64,000 bases of DNA from Enoplosus armatus (lineage: Eukaryota > Chordata > Actinopteri > Centrarchiformes > Enoplosidae): positions 22,602,978 through 22,666,977 of the forward strand of contig NC_092192.1 of the NCBI RefSeq assembly GCF_043641665.1, in the 5' to 3' direction. Shown here piece by piece: positions 10,261 to 21,362 of the stretch (position 1 is its first letter; each line of letters starts with the position of its first letter). The translations under genes were made by a program, and so were the position numbers. The notes beneath the pieces were generated by a model. That model did no database searches, was not told the DNA's origin, and saw only the letters and a list, made by a program, of their open reading frames with translations.

Positions 10261-11520
10261 CTCTGACTATGCTAGTGACATTTGCTTTTTTAACTGTTTA
10301 AACCCCGACTTTAATCTGTCCTCCTCCGTGGCTGCAGGCGATGGTTTTGTTTTATGACACTGCCAACCAATAACCTCTGACGTGTTTGTTGTTGCCCGTT
10401 ATTCAGCGTTGAAAGGATTTAGGGTTCAGACTTTGTTTGTTTGAAGGCATCTGTCTTTGGTGTAAGTCAGAGAGACGAGTGCTGGACCGCTCAGAGGGGA
10501 CAGTTTTCATATTCTCTATGATGGCGTATTGTGCATGATGGAGAAAGTGGTAGCGATTACGTGTGCATTGAGGAAGGGTCCGAGAACATGGCCTGTTACT
10601 AACATGATAAACCACAACCCTGGTGAATGTGTACTGTACTAAAGTAATGGCATTAGTTTGGTTTGGCGAAAAGGATCCGACACACAGGCACACACCCCTG
10701 CTGTTTCTTCAAACTTAACACGTTTTGATACTCCATCCATATTCCATCCATCCACTAGATCAGAATATGTCCACAATTAGCCAAAGGGTTCAGTAGAAAC
10801 AGAGGTGGCGCAAATGGACTTAAAGTTTCTGTTCTCGAGGTTTTCATAGGTGACAATCGCTTGCCAAAAGATTATTATACCACATTGTATCCCACCAGGG
10901 TCTGCAAAATGAGATTAGTGAAACGTGAGACAGGCAAGTTGTCTCTCTATAACACAGTCCATGCGACCTTGTCACCAAACGCCAGTGTTCCTGTCAGTCT
11001 GGCTCCCAAGAGAAAGTCAGAGTGCTCGGCTTAAGAGTATGTGCCTGAAGGAATGTCAAGGTAAATTAAAAAAAAAAGAGTATGGATGTGAGCCACGTGA
11101 GTGCTTTGAAAGGTGAGATATCGTTTGCTTGTCAATGAGTGAGAAGTCTCAATAAGTTTACAGGTTTACAGGATTCGGTTGTCGACAAAGAACCATGAGA
11201 TGGAATGCAATGAGCATACCACAGGGATGAACAGATTGATTCCCCCGAATGCAACGGCGTACAGTCCCCCACATTGACACTTTCAATTAATATGTCAATA
11301 AAGAAGATGTGTTTTTTTTCCCCCGAGTGATTTATGTGACAGTGGGCATTCAGTCAGCTGAAAAAGTGTTTGGAGAATTACAAATGTTGATAGGAGACAC
11401 ACAAATGCTATTTATCCTCATTTAGCTCCTCGTCTTGGTCATCCTGCAGACGTGAGTCACAGCTGCTCTCATCAACACCCGCAGACAGCCCTTTCCAGAC
11501 AAACAAAAAAAAGTAGCCGA
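10261..11520. other. Non-coding stretch
   Basis: No supported gene or repeat. The 96-codon minus frame at 10403-10693 has no recognisable content. Confidence 0.45.
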
Positions 11521-11632
11521 ACGCTAACATCAGCACGCTAACGAGCTCCCAATGACAATGCTAACAACGATTCATCCTCTGGGGACCATGAACGTATGTA
11601 CAAAATTTCGTGGCAATCCATCCAATGGTTGG
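11521..11632 (+). repeat. Dispersed repeat family A, internally deleted copy
   Basis: CAATGACAATGCTAACA is fused to GATTCATCCTCTGGGGACCA, TGTACAAAATTTCGTGGC and AATCCATCCAATGGTTG. These are ordered motifs of the family A repeat (compare 52711-53262), with the middle missing. Confidence 0.65.
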
Positions 11633-11769
11633 CAGAGCTAAAAGGAGAGTAGATACGGCACTGTTGTGTTGATCAGGTGACCAGAAACATTACTACATAT
11701 AAACGGTACAGCAGCGCTCCGCGTCGGCTGGATTTGGAAGTCAGAAATCGAAGTCGCGCCGTGAGTCAT

Positions 11770-11870
11770 TCAACCTCTCACTTGGTCGGTGGAACTGAAA
11801 TATCTGAACAGCTTTTTGGATGGATCGCCAGGTAATCTGCTGCACACATTCACGTTCCCCTCATGACTGT
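11770..11870 (-). repeat. Dispersed repeat family A, inverted copy
   Basis: The reverse complement reads CATGAGGGGAACGTGAATGT, GGCGATCCATCCAAAAAGC and CAGATATTTCAGTTCCACCG, matching the family A segment that ends in the GACCGACC words of 24741-25062. It lies 140 bases from the forward copy at 11521. The open 48-codon minus frame ending at a GTGAGA donor here is explained by the repeat, not by an exon. Confidence 0.6.
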
Positions 11871-11879
11871 CATAGCTCT

Positions 11880-12795
11880 GAGCCACTAGCACCGGCAGCG
11901 TCTGGCCTCTCATGAAGCTGTAGCTCTGTAGGCACGTAGCGTATGTCATTTCCATACTCATATTAATCAGACTGGACAGACTGGTTTTCTGACGTGGCCG
12001 CCATGCTACAGCTGTTCATTTCCTGCTGTTCATTGTCCTGAGTACAGGGCAGCTTTGTTTCCTGTCTCTTTCACCATGCAATATGCATGACAACAACCAT
12101 GACGCCCAGAGCAGGCAAGACTGATTGGCATAGCGGCACGGTATCTCCACTGGAACCGGTCCTAGCGAACAACTCTGAGCATCCGTTTCTGTGGGAATCA
12201 AAATGAGTGTGATTGGCTCTTTTCTGGTTGTCACTTGCATTGCATCAGAGGGCATTCGTATGAGGTTGAGCTCTTTTCAACTTTCTCCTGCCGTGCCGCT
12301 GGGCACCTTTTAAATCTGTGTAACCCCAGGTCCCATTCACAATGAATAGCAGCCTGTCGCTGTCCCAGCTTTAGAGTCCGTGTGTGAATGGGCAAAAAAA
12401 AAACAAGTTTTGCAGCTTTAAGAAGACTGACTCGATGGGAAAGTGCCTAGCCACAGTGTGTCGTTCAGCTGGTCATAGCATGTGTGCGCCGGCTTGCAGG
12501 CAGTGCAAATCAAGGTCAAGAGAAAGACAATGGCATGGTCAACGATACAAACTCGCACTGTGCCCAAGAAAATGACACTTTGATAATGCAAAGCTACATC
12601 TTGCACTACGTTTCTGCACAAAACAAGTAACACATTTCTGATTCTGAAGTAGATTATGCGCATTCCATAACAGCTATCAGTGCTCAAGCTGCCCGCGGAA
12701 ATAAATGTGCATTATGTGCATGTAGGGAGACATGCATGAATATCTGAGACTTACACCTTCAATACGGTTCTAATTAGGGCTTGAGATTGCGATAT

Positions 12796-12798
<3 letters not shown>
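11880..12798. other. Non-coding stretch
   Basis: No supported gene. Short A9 run near 12393. The minus frames at 12016-12255 and 12418-12687 have no recognisable domain. Confidence 0.45.

Positions 12799-12837
<39 letters not shown>
12799..12837. repeat. (AT)19 microsatellite
   Basis: Perfect AT run of 39 bases, self-complementary and able to extrude as a cruciform. Confidence 0.97.
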
Positions 12838-12838
<1 letters not shown>

Positions 12839-13213
12839 CTGTAGTAATTGCATTCGGGTTACTGTTGCCGAGAGATTGTACAGAAATATGTAGCGTTTCA
12901 ATTAACACCCTATTCACAGAATTCAGATTCAAGAACTGATGATGAATGTGAGTATGTAGAGTATATGTACGAGATATGAAAAATGATTTTCAAGCAGTAA
13001 TAAACTGAGGCATGCCTAGTTTGTTTTAAAAGATAATGGAAATTAAAATGTTTAGAAAATGCCATGTGTTGACTGATGGGATTGCCCCCCCCCTCGACGC
13101 GATTTAGATCCACCGCTCTAATAAAAGAACAGGAAAACAGACTGTAAGTGAACTTTAAGGGAAATGAGACAAATCATGCTGACTTACTTGGTATGCCTTC
13201 AGGAGAAGTTTAT
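12838..13213. other. Non-coding stretch
   Basis: Nothing recognised apart from a C9 run near 13085. Confidence 0.5.
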
Positions 13214-13218
13214 TGTGT

Positions 13219-13258
<40 letters not shown>
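13214..13258. repeat. (TG)n microsatellite with one TC interruption
   Basis: TG run of 45 bases interrupted once by TCTG near the start. Confidence 0.97.
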
Positions 13259-13259
<1 letters not shown>

Positions 13260-13261
<2 letters not shown>

Positions 13262-13876
13262 TGGGAGAGGTTGAGCTCAAAATACAAGGAGACTGGTAGT
13301 GTATTACTCAAGGGACTTTGAACCAATTTCACCTTATGTAATATGACTCTGGGGAAATCAGCACTGTCACACCGTGTTTATGGAAAAGATATCATGGCCG
13401 GTACATTTGCAAAAATGAGGAGAAAAATAACGCAGAGGCAGCATACATGCCAGTTTATGTGGTGGTTGGCATCAGCAAACGTATCTAGGGAGTTATGTTG
13501 AATGGAAAATAAAATAAAAGTGAACATGGAGCCGTAAATGGAATGTCTGCTTCCCAATCCAATAAATATCACGTAGCATATTGCCCTCTAAAGACCGCAG
13601 ATGCATGAACAGTCGAAGCAGCCAGTTATGGCCGCATGTAAGTGAGAACAACTCAACTGGACCGAGGGGACAACCATTTGGGTTTTTACCTTGCAGAGAA
13701 AAAACGATTGCAAGTTTACATCAGAGGAACACTTTCATATTTCCTCTATCAGGACCTTTGGACAGCTTACATGCAAAATAGGGCTTTGGTTTGTCAAATC
13801 GTTCGTTTATTTGTCTCATTCACTCTTCATTTTTTTTTTTTTTTTTACATCTTACCAGTCATAGAGATGAACATTA
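13260..13876. other. Non-coding stretch with T18 tract
   Basis: No gene recognised. A poly-T tract lies at about 13831-13848. The 115-codon plus frame at 13642-13989 translates the T tract as a Phe run and has no recognisable domain. Confidence 0.45.
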
Positions 13877-14000
13877 AGGGCCCCATTTTCAATCACACAA
13901 GCGCAACGACAGACATAAAAGTGGAAGATCTTGGGTGCACGAACTGCGTGGGCGAATCCAAGCGCATCAGCGATCAGAGGGCGCGGTGATTAATGAATAC
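13877..14000 (+). mobile_element. Possible end of a GGGCCC-type DNA transposon repeat
   Basis: AAGGGCCCCATTTTCAATCA followed by AAGCGCA and GTGGGCGAATCCAAGCGCA resembles the terminal region of the element at 62538-63372 (GGGCCC, TTTTAACGATC, GCGCA words). No opposite end was found nearby, so this is at best a fragment. Confidence 0.35.
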
Positions 14001-14155
14001 GCTCTCAGCCTGTCACATCACCCGTCTCATAGCTCTGAAGTAGATGTGCCAATCACAGCGACGCATGGCGATAACAGCTCGAAAAGAAGGAAGCCACATT
14101 TTGTCCGATGGTGCAAATGATTGTGTCAATCTCACCCTATTTAAGTCATGATTCT

Positions 14156-14210
14156 ACTGTGTGTCACATTGTAAACGGTTACATCACATCTTAAAATGTG
14201 ACACAGCAGT
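14156..14210 (+). other. Hairpin, 15-bp stem with one bulge, 24-nt loop
   Basis: Left arm 14156-14170 (ACTGTGTGTCACATT) is the exact reverse complement of right arm 14195-14210 apart from one bulged base. One further T-A pair extends the base. No function is implied. Confidence 0.8.
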
Positions 14211-14369
14211 ATTTGTATTATATCGTATTATTCCTAAAGCATTTCAAGAATAAAAGTTTTTAAATGAATGACTAAAAAAAAAGGTTGGAAAGCAGGCTGT
14301 GACACACAGGATTAATGAGCTCCAGGCAATCCAATGTCTTGTTATAGCCGACCAGCGTGATGTGTGCAG

Positions 14370-14371
<2 letters not shown>

Positions 14372-14402
<31 letters not shown>
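14372..14402. repeat. (TG)15 microsatellite
   Basis: Perfect TG run of about 31 bases. Confidence 0.96.
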
Positions 14403-14403
<1 letters not shown>

Positions 14404-15489
14404 TTGTTTTGCCGCAGCCAGATGTCATTTGCATGTGATTTAATGAAGAAGAAGACGTTCGCGCGGAATATCACTGAGCTCTGACTTCTCACTTCGCACT
14501 TCTCAAATCAGACGCTGCAGATTTATCAACATAATGTGTCCCGCTGCCTTCAGGTTGCTGCCAGGATTTAATGAACTGACGGAGGAGCTTTTTCATACAG
14601 TATGAAGCGGCTGCGGCCAACAGATACTGCAGGAATCACTTCATTCATTTCAAGATAAATGCTGACTGCTTTAGCCACGTTCCTGGCTTTAACCACATTT
14701 AACGTTTTTTAATGCCGATTTTTGATGGTTCTGAGATGTCCGTTCTCAGCGCAGCGTCTACGACACATTTTCCACCAGAGTACCAACAACTCTCTTTTGC
14801 GCTGACTCATTTGAACCTCCCACCTGTTTGTTCCCCTCCTCCCACCAAGGTCAGAAAATAGCATTGCGTGGGGTAGAAAGTAGGGCCCTAAAAACTACAT
14901 TTTAAGTGACAACAACTCAACAGTTTGTTGAGTGCTGGCTCACAAGCAAGTGCACATTCACCAGAGTAAGCAACTGGACAGGGAAGTTTTCTTTCACTGT
15001 ATATTTTATGTTTAATATTTTTTTAGGCCAGAGTTTGTAGTACAACTGGGGGGGGCACTTGGAGATGGTGTGGGATTAAGACGAATCCATCATTTTTCCT
15101 TTTCAGTGGGTTGCGTTCGAGGCTGCCGTCAGTTGAGGCCCATCACATCAGCTCCATTATCACTTTTAAAGCAGTGCCCTCCTCACCACGCACTGACAGC
15201 CAGCTTAGTAATGGAGTCCAGTCCTGGCCTCCCGGGCTGGGACACGCAGAGGCGAGTTCAGGCCGCGAATATAAGCAACCTCAGATGCGCTGTCAAGGGA
15301 AACCACGTCTCTTTTTCTACATGCCTAGCGATAATTGATGTCCGGTCTTACTTTCTCGTCTACCGGTTAGTTCCATTCAGGGTCACCAGTAGGGATTCAT
15401 GGCGCTTGTTCTACCTTTTTATTTGCACAATTAGCTTAGAGGGCTATTGTTGTGTTATGTCTGCTACTTTGTACCACTGCAGTAAAGCA
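14403..15489. other. Non-coding; left part resembles conserved non-coding DNA
   Basis: 14403-14660 is free of visible repeats and rich in ATTTGCAT-like and TTTAATGAA words, a texture often seen in vertebrate conserved non-coding elements. That is a textural impression only. The rest shows no gene. Confidence 0.3.
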
Positions 15490-15745
15490 GATACTAGTTG
15501 AGGCACTGGCTGTATTCGGAATCGCCGACTACATACTACCGACAAATGCAGTATTCAGGACATGCAGCACACTGCTTTGCATTGTGGAACACAGCATGCG
15601 AGGTAGACCGGTCAGATGCACACTGGAGATTTTTTTTTTTTCCCGAATCAGTACGACACCCGGGTGTTTTTGACATCCTGCATGTTTTGCTTTTGTTTGC
15701 ATTACTGCATACTACATGCTGTGTTTTTGGCCAAATCAGTGCCAT
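15490..15745. repeat. Probable dispersed repeat with 'CATACTACATAC' words
   Basis: CTGTATTCGGAATCGCCGAC, TACATACTACCGACAAATGC and, near the other end, ATTACTGCATACTACATGC match a fish repeat type built on 'CATACTACATAC' and a non-viral 'TTCGGAATCGC' end. It spans a T11 tract. The overlapping frames on both strands are artefacts of it. Confidence 0.4.
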
Positions 15746-17175
15746 CGGGGCGTTTTTTTGTGTGCAGCCACTGTGTGTGGAGAGCCAGAGCCAAAGAGAG
15801 TTCCTGAATAACTCACTGACGTGAGGACTTGTAAAGATGAGTTACAAGAGAACAGACTGGGAGATGCTATATTTCTGAATCATTAGGTAATGATTAGTTC
15901 ACAGGTAAATCGGAACAAAAGACCTCTTTCTTTATAAGTCGTTCCTGATTTGCTCTGGAGTAGTTACAATATACTCCTTTGTTACTTCATGATTATCTGA
16001 CCATTACTTTATGGAAGTTTAAATACATTCACCTCAAACTGGACTGTATTGCATTGTCTCAGCAGGACTTTTAACAACACGCACGTGCAACGTGAAATTT
16101 TGATCTGAAACATAATGTCCAAATAACGTGTGTAAATTGCACGAGGATGAAAGGGTCTTAAGTAATGCTTTTTTTGAGAATTTCAATACATGTTTGTCAG
16201 TAACTATGGCCATTTCCTTAATGGCAATCACCAAAGGGAGATTTTCCAACCGTTTATTCACCGCCACATCACTGCTCAAAGCTACTGCTCTCTGGCAGAA
16301 GACACTGTTTACGCTTCACCGGTCCAACACAGGGTGTATGGTATTGCAGTGCTCCTAAGATAAACATCGCGAATGTCATTTCAAAAACAAACCCAGCGAA
16401 CAGTCTGGCCTTTCATAAACGTGGGTACAATAGCCTAAAACATTGAATTTAGGCAAGTTGAGATGTCAGCTGCAGCCATCCATCACTGTCGCTTCAAAAT
16501 ATTTCTCCCACTATCAGCTCAAAACCATTTCCATTTCTCCATTTCTGCCCGTCATGTGCTTGATGGGTTGACTTCAAAATAGTTTCAACAAAGGCAGGTG
16601 ATTTCTCCCCCGCTGTCGCTACTTTCCGAGCAAAGGACACAGCAACAACTAAGATTCTATAATCAGTTATATCTTTCCACCAGCGATCTTTTTTTTTTCC
16701 TGTCACTGTGACACCTAAGGGTGGGATTGAGTGATGCTCGAATGGAGACAATGACCTGCCGTAGGAGACGACAAGTGGCACCTGAGACGCGTTAACCCTC
16801 TCCTAGATTTGCTCATTTTCTCAGCAGAGAAGACGAAGACGTGCGAGGGCGCTTCTTCGCAAGCCACCAGCCCCACACAGATGCGTTTTAAGTTCGTCGA
16901 GGGCGCTTTCTCCTTTATTATTTGCATCCCGTTGCTGGTGCACCTTATATAGCGAAGTCCTAACTGCTAGTCTGATCAAGTTGCCGTTGTTGTGATTTCT
17001 CTGCCGCGCGGTAGATAAAATAGACAGTGTGTTTTTTAACGATATCACTTCTGGAGTGGGCTGGCAGTTTCTTAGCAAACAAAGTTCACAAGTAGGCCTG
17101 CTGGAATGAATAAAGAGGTATGTCTTATACTTCACTTTGCAGGATCACATTAACACCTGCTCAAATGAACTCTGG
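15746..17175. other. Non-coding stretch
   Basis: No gene recognised. The 104-codon minus frame at 16821-17135 and the 95-codon one at 16494-16781 have no identifiable motif. Confidence 0.4.
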
Positions 17176-17290
17176 TGCGTTGGCCCGTTTAGTTGGGTTC
17201 GTTTAAGCTGATGTGAAAGCTGTCAATCAAACTTTGTTTGCGGTGTGAAGGCAAAGCAGACCAGCCGCTAAAAGCTCATGCAAGATGATT
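17176..17290. mobile_element. Possible DNA-transposon fragment
   Basis: GTTTAGTTGGGTTCGTTTAA, GATGTGAAAGCTGTCAATC and TGCGGTGTGAAGGCAAAGC resemble 'GGTTCGTTTA...GTGTGAAAGCAA' repeats of fish (hAT-like in my recollection). There is a single copy here, so the call is tentative. Confidence 0.25.
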
Positions 17291-19026
17291 GGGTAAACAT
17301 GATAGCGTTTAGCGCAGGGAGGTGTGTTAAGCTGATGTCCTACTGAGTCTATTTTCAGCAGTTCACCAATCAGCGACCACGCGGTAACCGTCCTTTCACT
17401 GTCGATGCCTCTTTTATGTCCCATCTCTCTGTTCGTTATTATTTATAGTAAGCAAGGTCCAGTGCTCAGGGGAGAATAAAAAAATTAAAAAAAAGGAAAA
17501 AAGGAGGAGGAGCCGTGGAAAGCAGAAAAGTGAGGACGTTTTGTGTGCTCAATATTTGCACAAACACAGGCACTCAATGGCACGAAGAACAGAGGAAAAA
17601 GGCTTGGATCAGCAGCTACTCCGGAGAGAGCAAACACATTTCAAGCTTGGCACTCTTCCTGAGGCAGCATCCGCGAGGTCCAGCCGCAGTCTCGACTAAT
17701 AATCCTCATAACCAATTTGTGCACTCTTCCCCGTGACATGGCGGAACATAAATAAACACATCGGGTTCAGTCGGGTGCGGCACGAATAGCCGTCAGTCTC
17801 GCAGAATTGGCCTTGCCCACGTAGGTGCATGATGACATCGGCAGAACTGTCCAATCGATGAGTTACCCTCCAATTTTTTTTTTTACAGCGTACTTAAAAT
17901 ATAAAACGTTTGATAGCAGCACATTGTATTTAAATTGAAAAAAAAAAAAAAATGTCTGTGAATTGATTGGATCATTTAAAATTGTATATACACCGATAGA
18001 TGTATTCATGGTGATTTTCAGAGCATTCTATAGTGTTACATTTTTAACTTTGATGATAGATGTGATAGATCCTGGAGCTGAGACAACCCCTAGGACAGGA
18101 TGACAGCACCCATGCTGACTTTACAGGCATACGGGCACATTTCCTGAATCACAAAGCTCAAAGCTTTACATAACTCGGATAAAAGCCCCGTGAGCAATAC
18201 AGTCAGTCACTAATTCAATTTTAACCGGACCGATGGACTCCCAACAAGTGGTACCTAATTACATTGAAGATTAGAGCCTGGTCTGATTTCCACTTCATGG
18301 AGACACTTGTCTGTCTTTGAAGATATGACCTCCCTGTCCAAAATTAGTGGGATAGCAGACCGGAAATTCACTGTTAAGGCAGAGTTTAATGTTGCGTGTT
18401 ACAAAAAGGTCTTCTATCTCCTCGATGGAGTGATATTTTTCGACTCACTCCGAAGGAGCGGGTAACGAAAGAGCACCCTCTGCTCCGAACCATCTGCGTG
18501 TCGGTGGGGAGGCAGACGGCCGGGCAGGTGGGCACCAGTGCTCAGGGACTCAGGTGCCCTTGGAGCCAAGATCCTAGAGTGAGCCTGCAGATTACAGCCA
18601 CTAATTAGTCAGCGGGCCAAAGTGCAAGCAAACTCCCCGTGCCAAGCTCTGGTGCATGCGCACATGCAAAAACTCACGCACACACATATAGTGAGCCAGA
18701 TAATTTGATGAGAGTAAGTGTATGCATGCTTTACAGCACGTGAATGATACTCAATGGCCACGGGGGCCAGACGCTACATAATCACGCCCCCGCCAGATGA
18801 ATATATAATGCCTAAAACCCCAGTATTATGCTGAGGTCACAGGCTTAATTGCTCATTTTGTTTATCCTTCTCACTCATGCATATTTATTACAAGATTTAT
18901 GATTTTATTAGCTTATCACGGGCTTAAATAATGTGTTTCGCAGAATGTATGCATGTCATTTTTAAAGAGGTTTTAATTGAAGGAACAGCCTCAAGCAGTT
19001 TTCAGGTAAATACCTTTGGTGGTGGA
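17291..19026. other. Non-coding; 18830-18960 has conserved-element texture
   Basis: No gene seen. Short A/T runs occur at 17873-17884 and 17940-17953. 18830-18960 is AT-rich with TTTATTA and ATGCATATTTA words and no repeat, so it is a candidate regulatory element by texture only. Confidence 0.3.
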
Positions 19027-19037
19027 GGGGGGGGGGG
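19027..19037. repeat. G11 homopolymer
   Basis: Run of 11 G within a GGTGGTGGAGG context, followed at 19057-19076 by a short (GATA)n run. Confidence 0.9.
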
Positions 19038-19289
19038 TTTGTTACGGTGAGAAAATAGACAGATAGATAGATAGATGGTGATAAAGACGTTATTGATTCT
19101 GTTTTTGTTATTTCGGTTCCGCTACATTGCAGACGATCTGATATAGAGATGCTGTGAATTTCCCTTTTCTGTAACATCCATCTCTTCCGCCGATCCGGCG
19201 GGGCCGGGTCACGATGGCAGCAGGCCAAGCAAGGTAGTCCAGATGTACCTCCCCACAGCAACATTTTCAAACTCCTCCTGGGGGATCCC

Positions 19290-19460
19290 GAGGCGTTTTT
19301 GCTGGGGTGTTGCTAAATGTTGATAGGGCATCGCTGGGTGTTTGCTATGCGGCTGCTTTATATTCATATTTTCAGTCTTCAGTTAGTTTGGCCATGGAGT
19401 CAATAGGTTGTTGTCTGGCTATGGTTACTAGGATGTTGAGGGGAACGGTGCCGGCTCTTG
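19290..19460. repeat. Degenerate minisatellite-like repeat
   Basis: Recurring units of the type GCTGGGGTGTTGCTAA, GCTGGGTGTTTGCTATG and GGCTATGGTTACTAGGATGT suggest a decayed tandem repeat with a period near 20 bases, of the 'GTTGCTAGGGTG' kind seen in fish. The middle has lost periodicity. Confidence 0.4.
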
Positions 19461-19680
19461 CCTCGGTAGTGCCCCAGGTGAGATCTTGGAAGCCAAAAAT
19501 ATACAGTACCCCCATTATTAATGTACAGCAGTAGCCACTATTAGCAGTATGTATAATATTCATATACTGAAGTTCACATATTAATATACAGCTTCACAAA
19601 TATATTAAACAGCATACTACAGTCTGTTGACTATACTGTATGTTTTTTCATTATTTTATTAAACAATAGCATTAGTCATA

Positions 19681-19735
19681 TCAGAATCAGAAATACTTTA
19701 TTGACCCCCGGGGGGGGGGGGGGGGGGGGGGAATT
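19681..19735 (+). repeat. 'AGAAATACTTTATTGA' repeat with poly-G(22) expansion
   Basis: TCAGAATCAGAAATACTTTA then TTGACCCCC matches a very common fish repeat end whose usual sequence continues 'CCCGGGGGGAAATTG'. Here the G stretch is 22 long (19710-19731) before GAATTG, so the homopolymer grew inside the repeat. Confidence 0.75.
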
Positions 19736-19739
19736 GTAC

Positions 19740-20025
19740 CATTTGCATGCAAATGCATACATATGAGGGTATGCATTTGCTCAATAATGCCAGAACTCAG
19801 AGCTCACGTCACACTGTGCCCTCCTTTGCTTCCGACAGACAATACTAGAAGGCTTTGTTCCCCCCAAAACCACACACCATGTGAATGCAATGCAAATAGA
19901 GCTAAATGAATGGAATTGAGACCGGGTCTGAATGTTTCAGCACCACGGAGAGAGACACAATGACAGAGTTGGTTTGAATGTTAATGTCAGGCAGCAGCAA
20001 TTGTTCAGGTTTAGTTCCAAGACTT
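19740..20025. other. Non-coding stretch
   Basis: Nothing recognised. Confidence 0.4.
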
Positions 20026-20508
20026 TTACTGAGTAAAACCCAATTTTAGGAGAATTTTAACGATGCCGATGTGAAATATTGCGGCGATATCGCCGTCGTG
20101 GGACGTTTCCATGGACATTAACAGCTCAGCAGCTTTAGGTGGCAGGAAGAAAGAACTATGAGAAAGCAGGAAGATTACACACAGTTGGGTATTGTCCTCA
20201 TAGCAACAGTAAGAGCGGTCGCGAGACACACCGAGACATCTGGCGTCGAGGTAGAACAGACGAGGCTGTATCGGGACTGAGCCGTTGCACACGGTGAAGG
20301 AAAACTGAAACAGAATAAGCTGAAGGTACATTTGGCAAAGCAGGAAATTAACTGTGCTTTCCCAGCCTTCCTTTCCCAGTCCAAGTTCTGCATGAGTGCC
20401 AGACAGGAGGAGGTAGTGGCGGACTGTGTCAAATGCAGCCGACAGGTCAAACAGGATAAGGGCAGAGGATAGCGAGGCAGCCTGCGGAGTGGAGAGCTTC
20501 TGAAACAC
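20026..20508 (-). mobile_element. LINE reverse-transcriptase pseudogene (L2/CR1/Rex-like)
   Basis: A 160-codon open minus-strand frame carries reverse-transcriptase landmarks in the right order: palm motif A as FDLSAAFDTVRH (residues about 20-31), a damaged motif B region GSVPIQPRLFY (about 76-86) where family members read GVPQGSVLGPLLF, and motif C as CCYEDNTQLC (about 100-109) where active copies read CYADDTQLY. The second catalytic Asp of motif C is Asn, the spacing between A and B is shortened, and endonuclease and C-terminal regions are missing. It is therefore a dead fragment of a non-LTR retrotransposon. The LSAAFDTV wording fits the CR1/L2/Rex group, and the exact clade is not determined. 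The first Met is simply the first ATG in the fragment. Confidence 0.85.
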
Positions 20509-20529
20509 TGAGAAATCCAGTCTCGGTTC

Positions 20530-21346
20530 AGTGTGCTAACATGTTTTGACGGTTTATTTTTCTGGTGCAGATTTCCATTTCTTCATATGCGCGCCAGGTC
20601 AACTGATAGTCAGCAGAGTGCAATGTAATGAATTCTCTGCACGCGTAAAAGTGTGAAATAACAGCTAGACTATGACTTTCGCCTGACTAAATTACTGATA
20701 GGTCACATAGTCTTGGAAGTTTTCACATCTGCAGGAGAGCAGTGCTTTTTGTGACAGCAGCAATTTTCAATATCTCAAACGATGGTGTCGAAGGTCATGA
20801 GAAAACATGCTATTTTAGGAATTTCTAAGGAGCTTTTTGAACTCCTCAAAGAGGATTCGACAGATTCACTTCAGGTTTGGTCGGCTTAACCTTTAGACAT
20901 GTGTGATGCTGAACACAGTTGCCATGGCGACGACAATTTGCATAGTTTGCCGTGAACCAGGAAGCCCTTTCAAAGTGTTGATCGATGTGGGTTTACGCGC
21001 GGTATTACGCCAAAAAATCGACAACATTTCAACAAAGTAGCCCTCAAGGAACGTTCCACCTTGATGCATGCCGATGGCACATCATTTAAAGCCGCGTCAA
21101 CCCCGATCGTCACAAAATTGACAAGCTCTGCGTTTACTTTTGGTTCCTCATACTAGATACCATACATTTGTAATGAATGGACGCCATCCCTTGTGGAGTC
21201 TGCTGCAGCTCTGTGACCACAATATTCAATCTGCATCATACTGAACTTGAGGCATTACATTTATTAAATTTAGCTGGCCTCAGTTACCGAAGAAACCCCT
21301 CTCGGTAATTGAAAATGGCTTCGTCAGAATATTAATTCACACACAG
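20530..21346. other. Non-coding stretch
   Basis: No gene or repeat recognised. Confidence 0.45.
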
Positions 21347-21362
21347 CCCCCCCCCCCCCCCC
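21347..21362. repeat. C16 homopolymer
   Basis: Perfect run of 16 C after ACACACAG. Confidence 0.95.

Noticed and set aside
11770..11961. Minus-strand 48-codon exon-like frame with AG acceptor and GTGAGA donor
   Set aside because: Its sequence is explained by an inverted copy of dispersed repeat family A (GGCGATCCATCCAA, CAGATATTTCAG).
15070..15501. 143-codon plus-strand frame
   Set aside because: No domain, overlaps other frames, and its right end runs into a dispersed repeat.
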